Source: Comamonadaceae bacterium PBBC1
GTDB lineage: Bacteria; Pseudomonadota; Gammaproteobacteria; Burkholderiales; Burkholderiaceae_C
NCBI GenBank assembly: GCA_002256145.1
Contig: NKIP01000002.1
Coordinates: 186,001-250,000, forward strand
Direction of reading: 5' to 3'
Length of the DNA stretch: 64,000 nucleotides
In this document: positions 43,693-52,476 of the stretch, piece after piece
How the letters are laid out: the number at the start of each line of letters is the position of its first letter
How positions within the stretch are numbered: the stretch's first letter is position 1
Notes under the pieces: generated by a model
Seen by the model: only the letters and a program-made list of their open reading frames with translations
Told to the model about the DNA's origin: nothing
Database searches by the model: none
Translations under genes and position numbers: made by a program

Positions 43693-45009
43693 ATGAAACT
43701 GCGCACCCTGCCCCTGACCTTGGCCCTGATGGCCGCCTTTGCAGGCACGGCCCAAGCCCAAAACTTGGCTCAACTGTACGAATCGGCCAAAAGCCACGAT
43801 GCCACCTTCAAGTCGGCTCGTTCGCAATTCGAGGCCACGCTGGCCAAGGCTGAGCAGGCCAAGGCCTTGCTGCGCCCCACCGCAGGTTTGGGTGGCAGCT
43901 TGTCAGAAACCGATCTGGACAACCAATCGAACGCCTCGGGCAGTCGCGCTTTCGGCACCCGTGCACTCACACTCAGCGCCAGCCAACCTTTGTACCGCCC
44001 GGCCAACCAGGCCAGCTACGAACAGGGCATGAAGCAAGTGGACTTGGCGCAGGCCCAGTTGAAAGTGGCCGAGCAAGAACTCATCGTGCGGCTGAGCCAG
44101 GCTTACTTTGACGTGCTGACGGCACAAGAAAGCCTGAACTTTGTCAAAGCCCAAAAGACTGCCGTGGCTGAACAATTGGCCGCTGCCAAACGCAACTTCG
44201 AAGTTGGCACCGCCACCATCACCGACACGCGCGAGGCTCAAGCCCGTTTTGATCTGGTCACAGCTCAAGAGATTGCCGCTGACAACGATTTGCGCATCAA
44301 AAAGCTGGCCTTGGATGACACCGTGGGAAAACGCGAGGTCAGCCCCACCCCTTTGGCAGGTGCAGTCAACATGGACCGTCTGCAAAGTGGCAGCATCGAA
44401 TCGTGGGTGACGCAATCGGCGCAAAACAACGGCAACTTGACCCAGGCACGCATCGCCTTGGAAGTGGCCCAGCTTGAAATCACCAAAGCCCAAGCCGCCC
44501 TGCGCCCCACGCTCGATCTGACCGGCAGCTACGGCATGACGCGCTACCGCAATGGCAGCCCCACTGCCCAGTTCAACACCAACGCCGCCACCATTGGCCT
44601 GGCCTTCAACTACCCGCTTTACACCGGGCAGGCCAGTCAAAACCGCATTCAAGAAACCGTGGCCTTGGAAGACAAAGCCAAAAGTGACCTTGAAGCAGCG
44701 CAACGCAGCGTGGCCCAAGCCACCCGCACCGCCTTTTTGGGTCTGCAATCAGGTTTGAGCCAGGTCAAGGCCTTGCAAGCGGCCGAAGCCTCCAGCCAAA
44801 GTGCCTTGGACGCCAACAAACTGGGTTATCAGGTGGGTGTGCGCATCAACATCGATGTGCTCAACAGCCAAAGCCAGCTGTTTCAGACCAAGCGTGACCT
44901 GGCCAAAGCACGTCACGATGTCATGCTGGGCCAGTTGCGCCTCCTGCAGGCCAGCGGGACCCTCAAGGCCGACGATCTGCAAAACCTGTCTACGCTGCTG
45001 CTGAAATAA
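43693..45009 (+). CDS. tolC: TolC-family outer-membrane efflux protein
   Basis: 438 aa with a signal peptide (MKLRTLPLTLALMAAFAGTAQA) and two repeated OEP domains (about 25-220 and 225-430) of long helices with repeated motifs such as NLAQLYESAKSHDATFKSAR and DVLNSQSQLFQTKRDLAKARHD. It forms the trimeric exit duct for RND and type I exporters, so it may serve both the RND pump and the peptide exporter in this window. Confidence 0.93.
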   Translation: MKLRTLPLTLALMAAFAGTAQAQNLAQLYESAKSHDATFKSARSQFEATLAKAEQAKALLRPTAGLGGSLSETDLDNQSNASGSRAFGTRALTLSASQPLYRPANQASYEQGMKQVDLAQAQLKVAEQELIVRLSQAYFDVLTAQESLNFVKAQKTAVAEQLAAAKRNFEVGTATITDTREAQARFDLVTAQEIAADNDLRIKKLALDDTVGKREVSPTPLAGAVNMDRLQSGSIESWVTQSAQNNGNLTQARIALEVAQLEITKAQAALRPTLDLTGSYGMTRYRNGSPTAQFNTNAATIGLAFNYPLYTGQASQNRIQETVALEDKAKSDLEAAQRSVAQATRTAFLGLQSGLSQVKALQAAEASSQSALDANKLGYQVGVRINIDVLNSQSQLFQTKRDLAKARHDVMLGQLRLLQASGTLKADDLQNLSTLLLK

Positions 45010-45114
45010 GCGGCATCAGGCCTTTTGGCGGGGCTTGAGCCCAGCGCCTGGGGTTTCAGGCCGCTTTGTCACTCTGGGCTTGGCGGCTCTTTTTCCTTGT
45101 GGGTTGGGATGGTC

Positions 45115-46449
45115 TCAGGCCACCCGTGTGATGGCCTGAGCGTAGCGCTGGGCGGCACCCCGGCTTTGGGCCACCAAGTCCAGCCCCTTTTGGCGGGCCT
45201 TCGCCAAGTCTTGAGGTTGACGCAGCCATTCCATGACCTGGTCCAGCGCCCCGTCCATGTCGTTGACCCTCACTGCGGCCCCCGCTTGCTCGGCATTTTG
45301 GGCGGCTTCGGCAAAGTTGAAGGTGTGCGGCCCCATAATCACCGGGCAGCCAAAGGCGGCGGCCTCGATCAGATTTTGTCCGCCCAATGGCATGAAACTG
45401 CCACCCAACAAGGCCATGTCTGCGCTCTGAAAATAAACAGGCATCTCGCCCACGCTGTCGCCCAGCCAAACGGGCACATTGTCAGCGTGAACAGGTAACG
45501 GCTGACCCAAGTCCCAGTTCGAGCGACGAACCACGCTCAGACCCTGCGCAACCAACAGATCGTGGACTTCGTCAAAGCGCTGCGGGTGCCTGGGCACCAG
45601 CAACCAGACCACGCCAGCCGCCCGGAACGCGGCCAAGCGATCCGCCTTGGCCATCAAGGCCTGCAGCCACAGGGCCTCCTCACCTTCGCGGGTGCTGGCC
45701 AACATGACTACCGGGCAAGTCAGGCCTTGGCGATGCCATGATTGACGCCAGACTTGAGCCAAGGCCAGCGCCTCAGGCTGAGGCTGCACATCAAACTTGA
45801 GGTTGCCCAACACCCCCTGCACCTGGGCACCCAGTTGCCCAAGACGGGCCGCGTCTTCAGGACTTTGTGCCCACACCGCACGCAAACCCCGGTAAGCCGG
45901 GCCGGACAGCAGCGACCAGCGCAAGCCCGAGCGCAACGACTTGTCGTTCAAGCGGGCATTGGCCAGCACCAAGGGCAGCTGCGCCTGCACGCAGGCTTGC
46001 ACCAACATGGGCCAGACCTCGGTCTCCATCAAGATGCCCAAGCGCGGCCGGTGGTGCTGCAAAAATTGCCGGGTGGCCTCAGGTGTGTCCCAGGGCAACC
46101 AGGCCTGCGCATCTCCGGGGCGCAACAAAGACTGCCCCTGTGCCCTGCCCGTGGCCGTGCTGTGGGTCAGCAGCAAACGCATGTCGGGCCACACATCGCG
46201 CAATGCCCCGATCAAGATGGCCGCGGCCCTTGTCTCCCCCAAGGAGACGGCATGCACCCAGACGCGGCCGGGCTCCGGTGGGCTGCCATCGTAAAAGCCA
46301 AAGCGCTCGGGCATGTGCGCCAGATAACCAGGCTCCTGTTGGCCGCGGCGGTGGAGTTTGCGGCGCAGCAGGGGCTGCAAGGCTCGCATGATGACACCGT
46401 AGGCCCACAGCGCCAGGCCCTCTGCCCAAGACAAGCCTTTGCCCGTCAA
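45115..46449 (-). CDS. waaA: 3-deoxy-D-manno-octulosonic acid (Kdo) transferase
   Basis: 444-aa GT30 enzyme that adds Kdo to lipid IVA, the first step of LPS core assembly. VWVHAVSLGETRAAAILIGALR near residues 62-84 is the acceptor-side motif with the catalytic Glu; HSTATGRAQG, ILMETEVWPMLVQACV, LANARLNDKSLRSG and GGQNLIEAAAFGCPVIMGPHTFNF complete the family pattern. Overlaps the glycosyltransferase upstream by ATGA. Confidence 0.94.
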   Translation of the reverse strand: MTGKGLSWAEGLALWAYGVIMRALQPLLRRKLHRRGQQEPGYLAHMPERFGFYDGSPPEPGRVWVHAVSLGETRAAAILIGALRDVWPDMRLLLTHSTATGRAQGQSLLRPGDAQAWLPWDTPEATRQFLQHHRPRLGILMETEVWPMLVQACVQAQLPLVLANARLNDKSLRSGLRWSLLSGPAYRGLRAVWAQSPEDAARLGQLGAQVQGVLGNLKFDVQPQPEALALAQVWRQSWHRQGLTCPVVMLASTREGEEALWLQALMAKADRLAAFRAAGVVWLLVPRHPQRFDEVHDLLVAQGLSVVRRSNWDLGQPLPVHADNVPVWLGDSVGEMPVYFQSADMALLGGSFMPLGGQNLIEAAAFGCPVIMGPHTFNFAEAAQNAEQAGAAVRVNDMDGALDQVMEWLRQPQDLAKARQKGLDLVAQSRGAAQRYAQAITRVA

Positions 46450-47510
46450 GGCCGAGCCGCCTGGTCAAACAACTGCTGGTAGACCCGGCCAATGCCCTCG
46501 GCCTCTTTGGCCAACGAGAACACCTGCGACACCCGATCGCGTGCGGCATGGCCCATCTGCACGGCAGTGGGCAAATCGGCCAACACTTGTTGCACCGCTT
46601 GGGCCAGACCAGGCGCATCGCCAGTATCGACCAGCTCGCCCGTGACGCCGGGCAACACCAGTTGGTCAAACGCCCCGGTGCGTGAACACACCAGCGCACA
46701 GCCCGTGGCTGCCGCCTCGAAGGGGGTCAGGCCAAAGGGTTCGTAACGCGGGCAAGCTACACACAGCAGGCAACGTTGGTACCACCGATGCACCTCGCCA
46801 GCGGGCACTTCGCCCAGAAACACAATGCGCTCGGACAGGCCCGCTTGGGCAATTTTGTCGATCAGGGCTTGTTGGTAGGCTTGGTGCTGAGGCTGTGCCA
46901 GCCCAGCAATCACCGCAGTGGCACCCGGCAGATGCGGCAGCGCCTCGATCATGGCGTCCACAAACACATCACTGCCTTTGTCGGGTCGGACACGGCCAAA
47001 CACCCCGATGCCGTACTGCCCGGGCAATCCTGAATCAGCCCAGGCTTTCAGCTTGTCGGGCGACGGCGCAAAACGCGACAGGTCAATGCCATGCGGCACC
47101 ACGGCCGTGGTGTTGGGCACAAAAGAGGCCGCCAGCGGCGTGGTCGAGATGACCGCGTCCATTTTGGAAATCAGCCAGCGAGGAAACCGCCCATGCAAAT
47201 GCTGCGCAGCCGAAGTGAAGACCAGTTTGATCGGCAAGCGCAACACATCGCGGGCAAAAATGCCCAGCATCATTTCAGGGTCACGGCGCACATGCCAGAT
47301 GCGGAATGCGCGCCCCGGTGGCGGCTGGCGCGACAAGGCAATGGCCTGTCCAGCACTCATGCCCACCACACCATTGGACAGGGTGTTGCCGCAATAGCCC
47401 AAGCGCCATTGCTGCAGTTGCAAAGGCACCAAAGCGTTGATGGTGGCGGACACACCCGTGTAGCGCTGCTTGATGTTGAAGACAATGACGTCGGGATTGG
47501 AATGGAGCAC
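46446..47510 (-). CDS. LPS-core glycosyltransferase, GT4 family (LpcC-like)
   Basis: 354-aa GT-B glycosyltransferase. The N-terminus VIVFNIKQRYTGVSATINALVPLQ resembles the LpcC group of LPS core mannosyltransferases; the C-terminal nucleotide-sugar motif is YEPFGLTPFEAAATGCALVCSRTGA (E-x7-E) near residues 255-280. VFGRVRPDKGSDVFVDAM is the mid-domain strand. Position upstream of and coupled to waaA supports a role in adding a core sugar. Sugar specificity is inference. Confidence 0.85.
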   Translation of the reverse strand: MLHSNPDVIVFNIKQRYTGVSATINALVPLQLQQWRLGYCGNTLSNGVVGMSAGQAIALSRQPPPGRAFRIWHVRRDPEMMLGIFARDVLRLPIKLVFTSAAQHLHGRFPRWLISKMDAVISTTPLAASFVPNTTAVVPHGIDLSRFAPSPDKLKAWADSGLPGQYGIGVFGRVRPDKGSDVFVDAMIEALPHLPGATAVIAGLAQPQHQAYQQALIDKIAQAGLSERIVFLGEVPAGEVHRWYQRCLLCVACPRYEPFGLTPFEAAATGCALVCSRTGAFDQLVLPGVTGELVDTGDAPGLAQAVQQVLADLPTAVQMGHAARDRVSQVFSLAKEAEGIGRVYQQLFDQAARP

Positions 47511-47629
47511 GGGGTCCGAGGCTGAGTGGGTATCGGCAAATTATAGGGAGCGCCATCGGGCCAAGGTGTTGCATCCCCAAGCCGCAAGCCATGCAGGTAT
47601 ATTTGGCCCACGACTGGAAGACACCCTGG

Positions 47630-48424
47630 ATGAAAACCTACATTTTGAATTTGCCCTCAGCGCTGGAACGCCGGAAGTTTCAGACGCAACAAGCCCTGCG
47701 CTTGGGCTTGGAGGCTCAGTTCATCGATGCGCAAACTCCGGCCGATATTCCCGATGCGTTTTTTCAGGCCCATGCTTTTTCTTGGGAACGTCCGATCAAA
47801 ATCACCGAAGTGGCCTGCTTCATGAGCCACCACCAAGTTTGGCAACAGATTGCAGACAGCCACGAACCGGCTCTGGTGCTGGAAGATGACGCCATCTTGG
47901 CGCACAACACACCCAACTTGCTGAAACACTTGGAAATGCTCAATGGGCTGGACCATGTTTCACTCGAAACCCGGCAACGCCAAAAACTGCTGGGTCGGCG
48001 CAGCAAGGCCATGGCGGGTCTGAATGCCCGTTTGCACCCCCTGTTGCAAGACCGCACGGGAGCCGCCGCCTACGTGCTTTGGCCCTCTGGCGCACGCATC
48101 CTGCTGGCCAAATTTGCCCAGCATGGCATGGGCTTGGCCGACGCATTCATCTCCAGCACTTACCAGCTCAAATCATGGCAAACGGTTCCCGCTTTTGCCA
48201 TCCAGGCGGACATGGCCGTGGCCTATGGTGTGTCTTGCCCCATCGCACCCCATTCCCTGATTGCCCGAGAGAAAGTACCCAGCCCACCCACCCGGGGCGG
48301 TCTGCACGACTTGCAATTGAAATGGCGCAGATTGTGCGGACAACTGCGCCTGGCCGCTCGGTATCTGGGGTGTTTTTGGCGAGCCCAACGTCAATTTGTC
48401 GGCATTGAAATTCAGCAGTTCTGA
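47630..48424 (+). CDS. GT25-family LPS glycosyltransferase
   Basis: 264-aa transferase of the LgtB/LpsA family. MKTYILNLPSALERRKFQTQQ is the family start and CFMSHHQVWQQIADSHEPALVLEDDAIL (split near residues 62-90) carries the conserved EDD. ATG 47630 is used since it begins the domain; an upstream ATG at 47591 is possible. Encoded opposite the core genes, convergent with the GT2 gene after it. Acceptor is probably LPS core. Confidence 0.85.
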   Translation: MKTYILNLPSALERRKFQTQQALRLGLEAQFIDAQTPADIPDAFFQAHAFSWERPIKITEVACFMSHHQVWQQIADSHEPALVLEDDAILAHNTPNLLKHLEMLNGLDHVSLETRQRQKLLGRRSKAMAGLNARLHPLLQDRTGAAAYVLWPSGARILLAKFAQHGMGLADAFISSTYQLKSWQTVPAFAIQADMAVAYGVSCPIAPHSLIAREKVPSPPTRGGLHDLQLKWRRLCGQLRLAARYLGCFWRAQRQFVGIEIQQF

Positions 48425-48425
48425 A

Positions 48426-49340
48426 TCAGCGACGCCAAAGACGCCGCCCCAACAACTCCAGCTTGTTCAGAATCAAGGGCAGCCATCGGGTGCGGTAAGC
48501 ATTGAACTTGTAGGGCTTGCGCACCCTTGGATCAACCGTGTCCACAAAATCTTCGGCAAAGGGGTACACACTCAAATCCCTTTGTGCAAATGCCGCGCAG
48601 GCCTGCACACCCATGTCCTGAAAAGACTTGACCTGGTTGCCCGACATTCTGACCGCCAGTTTGGCCCCGTAGGTGAGCACGCGCCCACGGTAAGCGGGCT
48701 CCTCGGGGACATAAAAAACCCAAGGCTCGGCAGCCTGAACCATGTCGCCAAACAGGCTGTCGGCCAATGCGCCATTGGCCTCTTCGGATCCTGCAAAGCG
48801 CCAGCCACTTTGACGCAAACGAGCGACATGCAAGACGGCGATATCGGCGTACTTTTGAGGCACTTTGCCCGTTTCTTGCGGATCGGCTGACCAGCGATAG
48901 CAACGCAGTTGGACATCGGGTTGGTAACGTTGCTGAAAATAGGCCCTTTTGCTGCCCTTCATGAACAAGGGGCTGATGAAGACCGTTGTCGGGCTTTGTT
49001 CGAAGACCTGGTCTATCCTGAACAGGTCTTCAGGCGCAAATGGCCGGACCACCTGCAAATCGTCTTGCAACATCAGCAGGTAATCGGCCTGCGTCGCATC
49101 CAAAGCGGCTTGCATGTTGTTGTAATAGCCGCCATGACGGTCATCGCCGGCTGACTTCATGGGCCGAACCGCCTCACCCAAGGTCTGCAAATATGCCACG
49201 GTTTCAGGCTCATCGCTCCCGTCGTCATAGACCGTCCAGCCGATCCCGGGCATGTTGCGTTGCAAGGAATCAACGCAGTTCTTGAGGTAAGCCCCTCGGT
49301 TGTACGAAAAAATAGCGACGTGCAGGCTGGGAATGTTCAT
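48426..49340 (-). CDS. Family 2-like glycosyltransferase
   Basis: 304-aa GT-A type protein. HVAIFSYNRGAYLKNCVDSL near residues 6-26, WTVYDDGSDEPETVAYL near 35-51 and LLMLQDDLQVV near 93-103 (DxD-like QDD) are the nucleotide-sugar and metal motifs. ATG 49340 is preferred because it begins the sugar-binding strand; an earlier in-frame ATG at 49373 exists. Its start overlaps the upstream glycosyltransferase's stop (ATGA). Donor unknown. Confidence 0.82.
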   Translation of the reverse strand: MNIPSLHVAIFSYNRGAYLKNCVDSLQRNMPGIGWTVYDDGSDEPETVAYLQTLGEAVRPMKSAGDDRHGGYYNNMQAALDATQADYLLMLQDDLQVVRPFAPEDLFRIDQVFEQSPTTVFISPLFMKGSKRAYFQQRYQPDVQLRCYRWSADPQETGKVPQKYADIAVLHVARLRQSGWRFAGSEEANGALADSLFGDMVQAAEPWVFYVPEEPAYRGRVLTYGAKLAVRMSGNQVKSFQDMGVQACAAFAQRDLSVYPFAEDFVDTVDPRVRKPYKFNAYRTRWLPLILNKLELLGRRLWRR

Positions 49341-50350
49341 GCCTTCAAACCATGTCCGTTCAAACCCATCCAATTTAAAAATTCAAGCATGTCCGTGCGC
49401 TCCTGTTCAGGGGAATAAGTCTTGGCCAATGCCCGAATGGTGGGCAAACAAACGTCAAACGCTTGGGCTTGATCGATGGCCTGTACTTTAGCAAGAACCC
49501 GCTGGGCAAACCCGGCCACATCGCCCGAGGCGACTTCTTCAAAGATTTCCGGTCTCCAGTATTCCTTGGCACCTTGCCCGGTGTAGCCAATGACTTGGTT
49601 GCCGCTCAAAGCCGCTTCCAGCGGGGGCAAAGGACAGCCTTCAAAATGGCTGAAGGCCATGAAAATTTTGGACCGCTCCAGCAAAGCAGCGACCTGAACT
49701 TCGGTCATGCCGTCAATGGGCACGATGGACCAATGGGCTGGCAAATGATGGCGCAGAAAAAAGAGCACCTTGGAGGAATGGTCGGCCAACTTGCGAGGCA
49801 TGTAGGTGATGATGTTTTCTTTGGCTTGATCGGGTTTGAAGCGCTGCGCGTCCACGGCGTAGTGCACCCGCAAAATCCTCGACTCGACCCCGGGAAACGC
49901 CAGGGCCACACACCGGGTGGCATCGTCCGAGATGGTCAATATGCAACGCGCCCCCTGGTAGGCCTTGTCCAGGTCAGACGGACGGCCCTTGGTGATGTAG
50001 TAACCGTTTTGCACGTAGATGGCATAGGGCACGCCCATCAAGGCCAATTGGGCACCGTATTTTCGGGCCCAAAGCTCGGGAATGACCACCGTGTGTTTGT
50101 CGGGATTGAATGCGCCAGCGATGTTGGACATGGAGGGTTTGCCCATCCAGCGCCATTTGAAAAACGCGCGTTTCAAAGGCACAGTGGAATCAAACCAGCC
50201 GACCTTGAAAAAAAAAGTATTGGGGTGCATCACGGCGGCCGAAAAACCTCGTGATTGGCCCAATGTGTGAATCAACTCTGCTTGCCTGTAAATGACCTTG
50301 ACCCCGCCTACAGCCTTTCGAATGGCCGGGCATAAAAAAATGAGCTCCAT
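49337..50350 (-). CDS. Glycosyltransferase, GT-B-like (family unclear)
   Basis: 337 aa from ATG 50350. The C-terminal half has FSHFEGCPLPPLEAALSGNQVIGYTGQGAKEYW (split near residues 235-265), which is the GT4-like donor site (EGxPLPPLEA), and IIYMPRKLADHSSKVLFFLR near 175-195. The N-terminal half with IFLCPAIRKAVGGVKVIYRQAELIHTLG is unlike the common families. ATG overlaps the end of the O-antigen ligase, so it belongs to the same transcript. Function in LPS outer core or O-antigen is inferred from context. Confidence 0.75.
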   Translation of the reverse strand: MELIFLCPAIRKAVGGVKVIYRQAELIHTLGQSRGFSAAVMHPNTFFFKVGWFDSTVPLKRAFFKWRWMGKPSMSNIAGAFNPDKHTVVIPELWARKYGAQLALMGVPYAIYVQNGYYITKGRPSDLDKAYQGARCILTISDDATRCVALAFPGVESRILRVHYAVDAQRFKPDQAKENIITYMPRKLADHSSKVLFFLRHHLPAHWSIVPIDGMTEVQVAALLERSKIFMAFSHFEGCPLPPLEAALSGNQVIGYTGQGAKEYWRPEIFEEVASGDVAGFAQRVLAKVQAIDQAQAFDVCLPTIRALAKTYSPEQERTDMLEFLNWMGLNGHGLKA

Positions 50351-51618
50351 CACTCTCCCTTGTGTTTCCTCTCCGACATGATCACAAGGCTCAGAAGCAT
50401 CACAGACAGGGTGCAAAAAGAGTATCGAAAGGCATTGCGTCCCAAAGCATTGACCGTCAGGCCAAACTCAAAAAGCATGACCACGAGCAACATGCCCAAC
50501 AAAACAAAAGCCGAGGTCTGTCCCTCTTGAACTTGCTTTTTGAATTGCCAAAACCCGAAAAAAACACCCACGTACAAACCCAACACAGATAAAACGCCCA
50601 CCGAGCCCGCCACAGCGGCAAAGTGTAGCAAATCGTTCTCAAAGACCGGCGCAATGCCTACAGGAACATTAAAAGGCTTCAAGTGTTCGGCCAGTTTGGC
50701 AAGCGCCTCGCCCCCAGACCAGCCCAACAGCGGCTTTTGGCTGAACAACTCCCATGCGTAAGACCACAACTCCAGGCGAATGCTGACGGACCAATCGGTG
50801 ACTTCACCGGTGTCAAACCAGTGCTTGGCACTGCCCCAGACCCCTTCCAATCGGCCCCAAACCAAGGCTTCAGGCGCCAACAAGACCCCTTTGAGGATGA
50901 GCGCCACGATGCACAAAAGCCCCAAACCCCGCCACATCAACGCTTTGTCGGCGGTCAAACGCCAGGCAAAAACAAACATGACCATCACAATCGACAACCA
51001 GCCGCCTTTGGTCCCGCTCAGCAAGGAAGCCCAAACGCCCATGAGTGCGCCGAGCAGCAAATACGCCCTGAAGTACAAGGAGGATTTGGCCTGCTGCGAA
51101 TAGAGCACACCAAACAAGGCAATCGACGCCAGCACGACCGACAAGTCGCCAAAAATGATGGGGTGGTTCATGGCCCCTTTGGCACGCCCCACATCGAGCA
51201 CCAAACTTTGGTAGCTGGCCAAGACGCCTGCCAGCCCTGCTGCGCTGGCCGCGCCCAACCACAGCACGCCCGCTTGCAATCGTGCCGACAACACCCCATG
51301 CAGCATCAAAGGGGCCAGCAGAAAGGGAATGTAGGCCTCGTAATAGCCCGGTCCATAGCCGTACCAAACTCCTACAAAAACACCCGCCACCACAAACGCT
51401 GCAAACCCCCAAGCCACTGAGCGCAACTGTGGCCAAGCCCAAAGCGAAGCCAGACTTTGCGGCAATTGCGAGACGCCCAGCAACCCCAATGTGGTCAAGA
51501 GCAAGGCCAACAACAAAGGCCCTCCCGGGACCACCAAAATCCAAGACAAGAACAGCCAGACCAGGCCATTTTGGAGCCGCTCACCCCGGGTCAGGGTTTC
51601 AAAATCAAATCGGTTCAT
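50350..51618 (-). CDS. O-antigen ligase (WaaL/Wzy-C domain) family protein
   Basis: 422-aa inner-membrane protein with about 10-12 helices and a large periplasmic loop near residues 230-330 (EVTDWSVSIRLELWSYAWELFSQKPLLGWSGGEALAK), where the Wzy_C motif (R..LW..A......P..G.G) is visible. It probably joins O-antigen to lipid A-core; a polymerase role is the alternative. ATG 51618 (MNRFDFETLTRGERLQNG) is used; its 5' end overlaps the GT2 gene. Confidence 0.8.
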   Translation of the reverse strand: MNRFDFETLTRGERLQNGLVWLFLSWILVVPGGPLLLALLLTTLGLLGVSQLPQSLASLWAWPQLRSVAWGFAAFVVAGVFVGVWYGYGPGYYEAYIPFLLAPLMLHGVLSARLQAGVLWLGAASAAGLAGVLASYQSLVLDVGRAKGAMNHPIIFGDLSVVLASIALFGVLYSQQAKSSLYFRAYLLLGALMGVWASLLSGTKGGWLSIVMVMFVFAWRLTADKALMWRGLGLLCIVALILKGVLLAPEALVWGRLEGVWGSAKHWFDTGEVTDWSVSIRLELWSYAWELFSQKPLLGWSGGEALAKLAEHLKPFNVPVGIAPVFENDLLHFAAVAGSVGVLSVLGLYVGVFFGFWQFKKQVQEGQTSAFVLLGMLLVVMLFEFGLTVNALGRNAFRYSFCTLSVMLLSLVIMSERKHKGE

Positions 51619-52474
51619 CGGCTTGCCACCGCAACAGGCCCATCCATCGCCCGGCCATGCGGGCGATGCGTTTGGGTGAAAACAACACCACACGCAAAGG
51701 CAGCGCCAGGGATGTGGACAAAAGCAAGCTGCGCCGCTGGCTCAAGGCGCGTGCCCGTGAACCATGTTTTTGCTCAAAAATCAGCTTGGACTGGGCGTGG
51801 TGAAAACCGCGCACGTACTCACTTTTTAAGGGCGAGCGTCCTTTGACCGAGCCCCGCGAGCGGTGCACCGCCTGGATGTCCGGCAACAGCACCATGGGGC
51901 GTCGGGCATTAAAAAGACGAAGGCACAAATCATCGTCTTCGTAGTAAAGAAAAAACCGCTCGTCAAAAAAGCCCACAGGTTCAAAACGGTGCATGCGAAA
52001 CAACATGGCCGCACCGCAGACAAAGCCCACACAACAAGGCCCTTCGGCCGCAGGCCCTTGGGACGTCCATAAAGTGTGGGGCCAGCGGTAATTGACTTCG
52101 GCTTGTCCTTTGGCAGTGACCAACTGGGGGGCCAGCAAAGCCGCATCGGGCATCGCCTCGGCTGCCGCCATCAAGGCCAGCAAACCTTCTGGGGTGATTT
52201 CGCAATCGGGGTTGAGCAAAAAGGCCAGAGGTGTTGTGACCCGACTCAAAGCGCGGTTGTTGGCTGCGCCAAAGCCCAAGTTATGGGGGTGGGCCAAGAC
52301 CTGGGCTTGGGGCCACAAGGCTTGGGCTTGTGCGGGTGTGCCATCGTTGCTGGCATTGTCTGAAACGATGATGTGCGGACAATGTGCGAGCAAGGCATTC
52401 AAACCGGCCAAGCAGTGGGCACTGTGGTGGGTGACCACCACCACCGTGACCTGATCGAGCGTTGGCAAGTCCAT
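51605..52474 (-). CDS. GT2-family glycosyltransferase (rhamnosyltransferase-like)
   Basis: 289-aa transferase of the WbbL/RfbN group. VVVVTHHSAHCLAGLNALL near residue 10, IIVSDNASNDGTPAQAQAL near 35, NLGFGAANNRALSR near 65, LNPDCEITPEGLLALM near 86 and YEDDDLCLRL near 180 are the nucleotide, DxD and catalytic motifs. Coupled to the ligase downstream and 2 bp after phosphomannomutase upstream. Donor sugar not certain. Confidence 0.88.
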   Translation of the reverse strand: MDLPTLDQVTVVVVTHHSAHCLAGLNALLAHCPHIIVSDNASNDGTPAQAQALWPQAQVLAHPHNLGFGAANNRALSRVTTPLAFLLNPDCEITPEGLLALMAAAEAMPDAALLAPQLVTAKGQAEVNYRWPHTLWTSQGPAAEGPCCVGFVCGAAMLFRMHRFEPVGFFDERFFLYYEDDDLCLRLFNARRPMVLLPDIQAVHRSRGSVKGRSPLKSEYVRGFHHAQSKLIFEQKHGSRARALSQRRSLLLSTSLALPLRVVLFSPKRIARMAGRWMGLLRWQADEPI

Positions 52475-52476
52475 GC